In this document: positions 10,018 through 19,050 of the stretch, in pieces
How positions within the stretch are numbered: position 1 is the first letter of the stretch
How the letters are laid out: every line of letters begins with the position of its first letter
Notes under the pieces: generated by a model
What the model saw: the letters and a program-made list of their open reading frames with translations, nothing else
Told to the model about the DNA's origin: nothing
The model's database searches: none
Translations under genes and position numbers: made by a program
NCBI GenBank assembly: GCA_018398765.1
Contig: JAHBMJ010002144.1
Coordinates: 1-22,292, forward strand
Origin: Chromera velia
Taxonomy: Eukaryota; Sar; Chromeraceae
Direction: 5' to 3'
DNA length: 22,292 nt

Positions 10018-10467
10018 ATATATATACAGCAGGCGACGATCGACGAAGAAGGATGATTCAAGGATCTTTGTACGTTTGCAATGAAGGTCAGTCGTTTTGC
10101 ACGCGCGCCCGGCCGCGCCTGAAATTCGACTTTCATGTGCCCCGGCATGCCTTCTATTCTGCATCAAGAAGTGCCGGGGTCCGGCCGGGTCCACACTGCC
10201 AACTATATATTCGGATGGGTGCGCGTTCGATCATTCTCAGGAGCACCAAAAGCCATGAACCCTAGACAGTTGTCTCACAATTTCTCAACTTAGAAGACGA
10301 ACACCGATGCTGCACATCTGATTGATACTGGAGCGAAATAGCTGCGTGAGTTTGGGGTTTTGCAATTTCTCTCTCTGGAGACTTCACTCAGGTTTGCGTG
10401 TAACGTTTGAGGGGAGACCGTTGTCTGTCTCGAAAAGCGATTTCCCGCCAAACCAAGACGGAAGACG
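10018..10467. promoter_or_regulatory. Shared upstream region between divergent genes
   Basis: This region separates the minus-strand membrane-protein gene from the plus-strand PKA-R gene. It holds TATATATA at about 10016-10026 and ATATATA at about 10203-10209, either of which could act as a TATA-like element for the minus-strand gene. If the longer start at 10164 is used, part of this region is coding. Promoter function is inferred from the arrangement only. Confidence 0.35.
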
Positions 10468-12494
10468 ATGGACAACAAGGAATACATTCGGACAAAAATC
10501 AAGTCAGTGTCATTCGGTCACCTGTATCGCAAGGGAAACTTCGACTTGTGTTTTGGATTTGGCTTCCCCCTCTGTTTCGGCTTTCTGTGGTTGCATTTTT
10601 ATTTATCTTCTGCACGTTTCCATGATATCTCATGCGTGCAGCCCTATCTTGGAGGCCCTTGTGACAAAAACCCTCCTGGCGAAACCCGATGACCCCATTC
10701 CTTTCATGGTGGAGTGGTTGATTCAGGAGGGCAAGGTCGAACTGCCCGAAATGGTGCAGCTCCGCCATGAGGTGGAGCAGCTCCGTGGGCAGCTTCGCCT
10801 TGCTCACACTTCCGGTGCTGTTGCCCCTGTTCCTGCCGGGGAGGGTGCCGAGGAGGAGGAGGAAGAAGAAGATGAGGATGATGGTCGGCGGAGGGAGGGG
10901 ATATGAATGGAGTTATTTCATTCCAAACCGAAAGATCCCTGCCGTCAGCTTCTCTTATGGATTTCTCTTGCCGCCTTGTATGTAAGATTTGAGTGTCGTC
11001 TGAAGTCGGAGACTTTACGGCAGTACAGTTTTTTTTTTTTTGTTGCGTCATTGCATGTCTGGTCTGTGCAGAGGACGATGAGGTCGACGAGCTCCCGGAG
11101 CTGCCCTCGATGGAGGCCCGCATGAAGGCAATGCCGCGTACGTCCGTCTCAGCCGAGGCTTTCGGGGCGTGGAACAAGAAGAAGGCTTTCGAGGCACCAG
11201 TCTACAACAAGTCCAGCGAGCAATTCGCACGGCTGAAGGATATCCTCTCGAACTCATTCCTCTTCTCGGCACTGAACGAGAAAGAGCAGAAGACCGTCAT
11301 TTTCGCAATGCAAGAAAAGGTTGGTCTGACGAGGTCGTAATTGATGATTATGCTCTTGTTTTTGTTTTTGTTTGTATTGCTGTTTTTCTTGTTACTCCTG
11401 TTTGAACCACAGCTATTTCTCTCTGTGTAGATTAGGACACAAAAGACTGCAGTTTCTTCCATGGCAGAAGAAGTGCGCTCGATCCGCATCCGGTCTCCCG
11501 CTGTCTAGGTCACACTCTTTGCTTTCCTCTTCTTGCTCTCTGGCGAGGTCTGCTGTCGGTGGAGCTGCACTTCTGCCACCCTTAGCTCTCGTTTTTGCGG
11601 GAAGAACGGCTGGGAGGAAGAAACCGGGGTCTCTGCTTGTTTGCAAGCATTCAGGTGGGTGAAGCTCTCTGTGCGTGGTTGCATGCGTACGTGCAGGTGA
11701 TCGAAGCAAAGGAGCGACCGATCAAGCAGGGAGATGATGGCGACTGCCTGTATGTGATTGAGAGCGGTGTGCTTGACTGTTACAAGAAGTTTGACGGCGA
11801 GACGGAGGAGAAGCTCGTGAAGACCTGCGAAGTCGGAGACGTCTTCGGAGAACTCGCACTTCTCTACAACGTTCCGCGTGCAGCCTCTGTTGAGGCGAGA
11901 GAGAGGTCCGTGGAGTAGGTAGGCAGGGCTCTGAAGGGAGCGGATGGACAAAGCATGCCTTCTCTTGTTTGTACATGCGTGCGTGACAGGGTGAGGGAAG
12001 TAGAGTTCCTTCGACTGAAGTGCTGCTGTGAGCTGTGTCCATTTGACAAACCGATTGAACAGAAAAGGCAGGCCCTTCCTCTCGCTTGCATCGTTCGTGG
12101 ATGATGTGAGGGTGACTCCTGAATCTGTCGCTATGAGCAATGCGGCGCTCATCTTTGAAGGTCAAGTGTAATGAACAAATTCGACCGTATGATTTCACGT
12201 GCGTCTGTGCAGGTGTGTGGTCTGGATGCTGGACCGAGAGTCCTTCAACGCGATTGTGAAGGACGCAGCAGCGAAGAAGCGGGAGATGCACGAACGCTTC
12301 CTCGGCTCTGTGCCTCTGCTGGAGAATATGGACAGCTACGAGAGAAACAAAATCGCAGACGCTCTCAAGACAGAAACCTTCCGGGTAGGCGGCTGGCTGG
12401 CTGGGTTTGGGTGTGTGCGGTCGGTCGGCTTGTGGGTGCAAAGCGGAGTGTGAGTCTGTAGGCGGGGGGGTGATCCGGTGTTAGATCCCCCCCT

Positions 12495-12547
<53 letters not shown>

Positions 12548-12832
12548 ACTTACACACGCGTGTGCATGCGTCGACTGCGTGCGTTGCTGTATGTGCGCGT
12601 GCCCCCTGAGGAATGAAATTTTCTGTCTGCATGGCTTCGTACTCGTACTGTCTCTCGGCATTGAAAAGCGTTTTTGAGACGTGACCCCTGTTGTCCCTCT
12701 GTGCTGAGTGCAGGACGGGGAGTACATCGTGAAGCAGGGGGACCCAGGCGACAAGTTCTATTTGCTCGAGGAGGGAGAGGCCGTGGCTCTGAAAGTGTTC
12801 GTGGAGGGACAGGAGGAAAAGCAGGTGGGTGA

Positions 12833-12877
<45 letters not shown>

Positions 12878-13504
12878 CATGCGTGCAAGATGGAGGGAGG
12901 TGTTGCAGTCGCAGAGAGGTCGGCGGTGGTGTTTCGAAGAATGGCGGGACGGAATGTTTTTGTGCCTCTCAACAGTTGACTGGCGTGGGTGGAGGTTGGC
13001 CGATCACATTCTGCTGTTTGTATGCACAAATGTATGATTTGCGAATGCAGGTCATGGCATACAAGGCAGGCGACTACTTTGGAGAGCTGGCACTTCTCCG
13101 CAACGAACCGAGAGCTGCAAGCGTGGTCGCAAAAGGCGATACGCAGGTCTGTCACTTGCTTGCCTGCTTTCTTTCGTTCGTTCGTTCTTTCTTCCTGTCT
13201 GTCTTCCTTTTCGTTCGTTCGTTCGTTCGTTCGTTCAATGACTGCTTGCCTTATGCAGCACAGGATGTCCTTGGTGGGACTTCATTTTTTAGAGGAAGCA
13301 ATTGGATGTCTCCGATTCGTTTAGAGCAGGCGGCCTTCGCGTTTCAGTTCGCGTTTCCAAGCAAAACAGAGCAGAGAACTGATGACATCCGAATGATAAA
13401 GCACGGGTCATCATGAGAGAGAGTCATTCCAGGTGAAGAAACTCAGATATTTCACAAGTCTGTGGTGTTCGTCCAGTTCTTTGTGAGTCATTGTGCGTGC
13501 GTGC

Positions 13505-13537
<33 letters not shown>

Positions 13538-13561
13538 GATATGTGCGTGTGCATGTGTGTG

Positions 13562-13600
<39 letters not shown>

Positions 13601-13686
13601 GTGGTGTTTTGGATCGTGCATCATTCAAGCGTCTTCTGGGGCCTCTGGAGCAAATTCTCAGTAGAGCCTCTCAGAGGTACGAGTGA
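10468..13686 (+). CDS. PKAr: cAMP-dependent protein kinase regulatory subunit (PKA-R)
   Basis: Eight exons join in frame to 399 aa: 10468-10502, 10642-10883, 11072-11319, 11697-11905, 12213-12384, 12714-12824, 13051-13146 and 13600-13686. PKA-R binds and inhibits the PKA catalytic subunit and releases it when cAMP occupies its two sites. Residues 1-40 form a RIIa/DPY-30-type dimerisation-docking helix pair (NPILEALV, then [13 protein letters not shown]); exon 1 supplies only the first 11 residues. An acidic Glu/Asp run covers about 80-100. The inhibitor region is [19 protein letters not shown] (114-132), whose SVSAEA-x-G-x-WN pattern resembles apicomplexan PKA-R as I recall it. Two cyclic-nucleotide domains follow. 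Both phosphate-binding cassettes are intact: [15 protein letters not shown] (Glu227, Arg236) and [15 protein letters not shown] (Glu351, Arg360). The C-terminus [13 protein letters not shown] is typical. The start is the first ATG of the docking domain. All seven introns end in TGCAG, and several carry microsatellites. The inhibitor site lacks the usual paired arginines. Confidence 0.95.
12495..12546. repeat. Compound (TC)n(TG)n microsatellite in PKA-R intron 5
   Basis: About 23 nt of TC is followed by about 30 nt of TG in the intron between the two cyclic-nucleotide-binding domains' coding segments. Confidence 0.9.
12833..12877. repeat. Compound (CT)n(GT)n microsatellite in PKA-R intron 6
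   Basis: This begins 8 nt inside the intron, directly after the donor GTGGGT. It has the same CT-then-GT order as the repeat in intron 5. Confidence 0.9.
13173..13237. repeat. (GTTC)n microsatellite in PKA-R intron 7
   Basis: Two runs of GTTC units are separated by a C/T-rich stretch, just inside intron 7 (13147-13599). Confidence 0.85.
13492..13597. repeat. (TG)n tract abutting the last PKA-R splice acceptor
   Basis: About 100 nt of TG and GTGC repeats end directly at the GCAG acceptor of exon 8 (AG at 13598-13599). The acceptor therefore has a TG tract in place of a polypyrimidine tract. Confidence 0.9.
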
Positions 13687-14606
13687 AAGCTCTCCTGCTC
13701 GTGCGTGCGTTGTGAAGGAGGAGGTGTGGCCATCATTCGACAGAGCTGGCTGGGGTTGCAGGGAAGAAACCTGCATGGGAAAGGGAAAGAAAGAGGAATG
13801 AATATTCGGGATCGATCGAGAGCCTTCCTCGCTGCATCCTGCCTGCCTGTCTGGATCAGAGAGGTTGAGGCAATCTGTTGGCAGCGAGAGAGAGAGAGCT
13901 CAGTTGCCCTGGCTTGCCTGCTTGCTCACTTGCTTGCTTGTCGGTGTGACTGACTCATTGCGGCTCCGTTTAAGGACAGTATGCCATATGGCCCGCGGGT
14001 GTGTTTTGGTTTTGGTTGGCTTCGAGTCGGAGGCGCTGATCGCAGCTGAGGTGGATTAGCTGGTCATAGTCCATCCAGGCAGAATGAATGCATGAATGAA
14101 TGTAACTTAAAGAATTCAGTCGTTGATCTGCGTGCATGCATTTGTGTGCGTCGTGTCTGACAACTGCCCATGCGTGCATGTTTGTCAGCTGTGTGGGTGG
14201 GTTGATTGCATGATCGAGGCATGTTCTTTCCCCCCGACTGCTTCTCCTACTCTCGCTGACAGCTCCAAACAGAACCGGGAGCCCAAGACGTCGGCATACC
14301 TGCACGTAGTCTGCTTCTTGGTCTGCTTGCTGTTGCAAATACAAAAAATCAACGTCCGAGTCATATATGTATGTACAAAATATCATGACTGTGGCTGTAT
14401 ATCACTATGACTCGCCAAGCGCTGGCTAGGCCAATTAGATCGTCATACTAGTCGTCATACTTAACCTTATAGATCGATGCATATGCTAGCGGATATACTC
14501 AATCTGAATTGAGTTAGGAGTTAATTGTCTGTGACTAAAGTAAAGATCTAGACATATGTAGAGTCTAGACTAGGATATAAAAAAAGATGCACGTCAAAAT
14601 TTAAGC

Positions 14607-14637
<31 letters not shown>

Positions 14638-15560
14638 TTCAAGGTAAATACTCGATATTAAAAATCTATAGATAGAGCTACAGTATATAGCAGTTTATAC
14701 TTTTTTCTAAAGTATTTCATTCTAGAGGTAATTACATAGTGAAACTTCTAATTTATGTCTTAACTAAGAGTCTAAGTAGAACTCTTGGTGTGTGGAAAAT
14801 AGCTATAGTACTATATATCTAACAAACAAATGGTGTAAGCCTACCTAAGCCTACCCCAGGTACTCTTAGCAGTGGGCTGGCCGCAAGGGAAGTTATCTTC
14901 TAAACATATAAATCCTAGATATAAATCCTAATTCTAATCCTAATCTATCCTAATTCTATAGGCTAGATTCTAGGTGCGTGCTAGGGTGTATGACATAATC
15001 TAGACAAAATTTTACTAGAAATATTTTTTGTCTTTTTATAATTTCTAAAAATTCAAACACTCACTACTTCTTTACTATACCCTCATGAGCACCGGCGTCC
15101 AGTCTTATCATGACTCTTATGTTTTAATATCAAAAAATTAACCAGTTAAAAAACCATAGATCGATTTCTTTTTTTTTTTTATCGAAATTCCGGTTTACAT
15201 GCATTCATTTAGTATATAAGTCATTTATTTTTCTTGTGCATATAATTCTAAATGTATCATGCATTGCCTAGATACATGCATTAATCTAGGTATTAATTTA
15301 CCATTTTTTAATCATTTTTTTAGGGTAGTAAGTAGCGTAGTAATTTACTCCTAAAGTAGCTCGGATCTTAGCGCTATCTAGAGCGCTATACGCGCTGGCA
15401 ATAGTACCTAGAATAGTACAAACAAGAACGACTCGGAAGATAATAAATGAAGTTGTGCAATGCCACCACTGAGCACTGGCATTGGAAATGCCGCCTGTTA
15501 CGTCGCGCAGTAAAAGCTTTTTCATGTACAGTAACTACTTGCCAGTGCCCAGCAGCCCAT
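13687..15560. other. 3' flank of PKA-R and AT-rich intergenic region
   Basis: The first several hundred bases are probably PKA-R 3' untranslated sequence. From about 14400 the DNA is AT-rich, with an (AT)n run at 14607-14634 and degenerate CTAAT/TCCTAAT repeats at 14908-14960. A 75-codon minus ORF (15525-15298) has a hydrophobic stretch but no other support. No gene is called. Confidence 0.55.
14607..14634. repeat. (AT)n microsatellite
   Basis: A pure 28-nt AT dinucleotide run in AT-rich intergenic DNA. Confidence 0.9.
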
Positions 15561-16069
15561 GAACTGCTTGTACATACGCCTCACAGGGAAGCCGAAGAAA
15601 AATGACTGAAAACTGCCGTCCGACAAACGGAGACCTACCCCCGGCCGCAAAAAAAATCGAACTGCCAATGCAGATATGGCCATGTAGGTGCAATTCAATC
15701 ATTGAACGGATATACATGTCACCGTAACATCACCGTAACGTTGACCGTGACGTGTGGAGACAGAGAGTAACTCATCGACCCGCACAAGCGTGCAAAACTT
15801 ACTGAACGGCTCATTCTGTCCATATAGTACCAAGCAGGCCTGTCTGGAAAAATGCGCAAAAGAGATGGTCAAGCTTGGGCAAGATGCAAAAAATTCTGAA
15901 AGTGCAGTGCTGTGCCAGAGAAGAGCGTGAAAAAGGTTTCGCGCATTCCATCAAGACGCTTTTCCCGGCAACGCATGTATGCATTGGTTGACTTTTGAAA
16001 TTTGAGAAAATGGACTGCGGCCGTTCTCCAGCACTTCTTTAATGCTCTTTGACTCAAGCTTCCGTGAGG

Positions 16070-16297
16070 ATGGTAAACGAGTCACTCACCCATGATAAAG
16101 CTCAAAGTGTGAGCGAGACGAAACGGCAGCATTACACGGGCTCGCAGTCAATAAGCGATACCAAAGCAAAAAGGATGAGCGAGACGAAACGGCAGCATTA
16201 CACGGCCTCGCAGTCAACAAGCGATACCAAAGCAAAAAGGAAAAGCGATACGGATGAATCAAGATGGACATCACGCATTCCCTCTTGGTCCATCTAA
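16070..16297 (+). CDS. Candidate repeat-bearing small ORF, doubtful
   Basis: This is a 75-aa frame from the ATG at 16070. Most of it is two 22-residue copies beginning SETKRQHYT and ending SDTKAKR, followed by KSDTDES. The product would be polar and Ser/Lys/Thr-rich without hydrophobic segments. Because the 66-bp DNA unit is a multiple of three, the opposite strand is also open (16397-16086), so an open frame alone is weak evidence. I recognise no family. Confidence 0.2.
   Translation: MVNESLTHDKAQSVSETKRQHYTGSQSISDTKAKRMSETKRQHYTASQSTSDTKAKRKSDTDESRWTSRIPSWSI
16111..16242. repeat. Two-copy 66-bp tandem repeat
   Basis: Copies at 16111-16176 and 16177-16242 differ at only a few positions. 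A partial third trace (AAAGCGATAC) follows at about 16243-16252. The unit length of 22 codons keeps frames open on both strands. Confidence 0.9.
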
Positions 16298-16823
16298 ACT
16301 GCAGTTCACTTCTCCTCCTGTGTTGAGAGCACTTCTCATCTCCCACTTCTTTCCCTTCCCTTTCCTCGCCCTGGCAGACACAACCGCACAACCACAAAGA
16401 GAGAAAAATCGACAGATGCGCAGACGCATGGGTGTGTACAAGCCATGTCAGAGAAGGCTACTTTCTTTTTCTGCCTGATGTCCGCGACACAGTCCAATCT
16501 TCTGCGCACCCCGTCTGAGTGACCGCGTCCTGTGCATCGCCTTTCAACTTTCGTTTGCTTTTGTTTTTTTTTTGCTCTGACTACGAGTTAAAGAAACTGA
16601 GCCTCCACGACTGGATGTCTGCGATACAGTCAAAACACAAAAAGGTGAAGGAACGAAAACTCGAAGCCTCCGTATCTGCTGCAAGAGAAGGTCACTTCCA
16701 GCCACCTTGAGGTGAAATCAATTCCTGCTGCCTGACAAAAGGTACACGCAAAGACTGGAGTGTAGAAGTTTGAGAGAAAACAAGAGGCTTGCTTGAAAAG
16801 GAAATCAAATCATTGTCAATGAT

Positions 16824-18806
16824 TCAGTGCTGGTGGATCACCTGAGTGCGTGCCTGCAGCAGGACAATCTCTCCATTCACAAGACACCCCTCCACATCTT
16901 GAGACACCCCCCCTTCCTCCTCTTCCACGAGCAAACTCAATGAAAGGAGGGCAGACAGAGCTTTACGTCTCCACTCAAAATCCCAAGTCAGCCTTGATTC
17001 GGAATAGTCGACAGGCTGCTGCACGCACTTGACTGAACTGACAGATTCGTACAAGCCTGCACCTGCAAAATCCTCTAAGTCCTCCCCATTTGAGTCCGAC
17101 CGAGCCATGTAACTCCCCCCCTCTCCGTCTGGTGCCTTCCAGGCAGTGGCCTTCGAGGGGAACGACAGAATCTCAATCGATCCTGTTTTCTTGCACCCCT
17201 TGAAAGCAAGGGGGCGTCCTCGCTCATTGCCCACAAGCGTCTCACCCAACCCCTCAACGACCTCACCCCACACCTCCCCCTTGTCCCCTGTGATCGGATT
17301 GGCAGTGTGGAGCACGAACGCTTGCTCGGCCCTTTCTAGACGCATTAACAGAGTAGCCATCACGAGGTCACTCTCGGGAACCCCCAGCGACTTTCTGCTG
17401 AGGAAGGCGCGATCTGACCACTTTGATGCCCACACGGTCTTCACGGCAGACCAGAGACGGTCCATCGCCGCATCATCATCTTCGACTCCCAAAATTTCTT
17501 TCAACCCCCCCGCTGCCGTCTCTTTCAGCTCTGCCAAAAGGCTCGCAGGGGGACCTTCAAGAGCCTCGACGGTAGACCTGATCTCTGCGAGGGCGGCAGA
17601 GGTCTTGGAGTGATCACTCACCCCCCCACATCCATTCACTGCCCCTCCCTTCCCCCCACATCCATTCACTGCCCCTCCCTTCTGAGCGTCTTCCAGTGCC
17701 TGCACAGCGGCATCAAACCGCTCACGCTCAGCAGGACTGGCTGCCTGGAGGGCACGGTCGAAGGACCCAAAGGGCAGGGCCAAGGAAGCGGGGACGCGGA
17801 CAGGCATGCCCACCTTTCCCCCTGATCCGAACGCGTCAACAGACTCGGCCAGCTTGGCCAGACGACAGCCCTTCCCCCCCACCAGCTTCGGCTGATACTG
17901 TTTCGGTTTCAACACCCACTTGGATGATGTCTCGGTCTGTGGAAGACGGCGGGCAGCAACTGCATGTCCGTTGTGTCCATTTGCTTTCCCTCCATTTGCT
18001 TTTCCGTTTGTTTGTGTTTCCGTGAGGGCGGGCTCATCGACCTGTTCGAGGAGTACAGACCCATCTGCACTCACAACTATCCGACGAATCTCTCCCACCG
18101 CCCCCTCCTTCAGTTTCTTCCACTCATCCTCTGCAACACACGAGGCAAGGACGATACCCTGTGCCCGTGCTCTGATGGCAATGTGGCTGAGAACATCCAC
18201 AGGAGAGTGACACAGCACTGCAACCACCCCAGGAGGGACATCCTCCAGACCCCCCACGAGGTCAGAGAGGACAACAACGGGACCCTCAACCTCCTCCCCC
18301 TGCATGGCGGACAGCTCACGTGCCACCACCTTCCCAACCACAGCCGCAGAACCCTTGTAAGCCGAGATCTGCCAGGACGATCGTCCGGCTGCTTTGCGGA
18401 CAGAAGGAAAAGCAGCACCGATGAATCTAGACACTGCAAAAAGAGAGTGCCCTCTCACAACCTCCTCCCCAAAATTGGAGAGGTATGACTCTTCCACCTT
18501 CCCTGCTCTTCCGATGGTCTCTCCGGGTTTCTGCACGAGACGGCAGATTCGATCCAATTCGAACTCGGCAGCGAGGGCAACGCAATCGAGCGCTGCGTCT
18601 GCTGCTAGAGCCCACTGTTTCTGCCACCTGTCTGCCTCTGGGTGGGGGTCGTAGAGGACCTTCTGGAGTGTTTTCAGGGCACTTCTGAGTCTGGGGGACT
18701 CGAAGGAGATCAGCGTGTTCTTCAACACCAGCTCTGCAACCTTCATGCAGTCCTCCGCCTGCAGACAAACAAACAGGACAAACAGAAAGACCGACAGGCA
18801 GGACAA

Positions 18807-18846
<40 letters not shown>

Positions 18847-18948
18847 AAACACGATAAGAAGGGAACAGGGGGGGGCTTCTGTGCGAGTGAACCACAAGAC
18901 CGGAAGGAAATAAAGGGAGAGCGACACACGCACATGGCCTCTCTTTCC

Positions 18949-18986
<38 letters not shown>

Positions 18987-19011
18987 TACACACACAGAGA
19001 GATGTGTGTGC

Positions 19012-19050
<39 letters not shown>

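Larger units (their letters stand above)
15561..16823. other. Intergenic region between PKA-R and GWD, with weak coding hints
   Basis: Apart from the 66-bp tandem repeat, the plus strand shows strong acceptor-like tracts at about 16345-16379 (pyrimidine run to GGCAG) and 16550-16590. Short open frames follow both; the second encodes LKKLSLHDWMSAIQSKHKK. I could not join them into a convincing gene. The end nearest 16824 is probably the GWD 3' untranslated region. Confidence 0.4.

Noticed and set aside
12829-13416. 195-codon plus ORF through PKA-R exon 7
   Set aside because: Only 13051-13146 is coding; the rest translates CT, GT and GTTC repeats in introns 6 and 7.
15298-15525. 75-codon minus ORF with a hydrophobic stretch
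   Set aside because: A single short frame in AT-rich DNA, with no leader logic, family match or splice partner.
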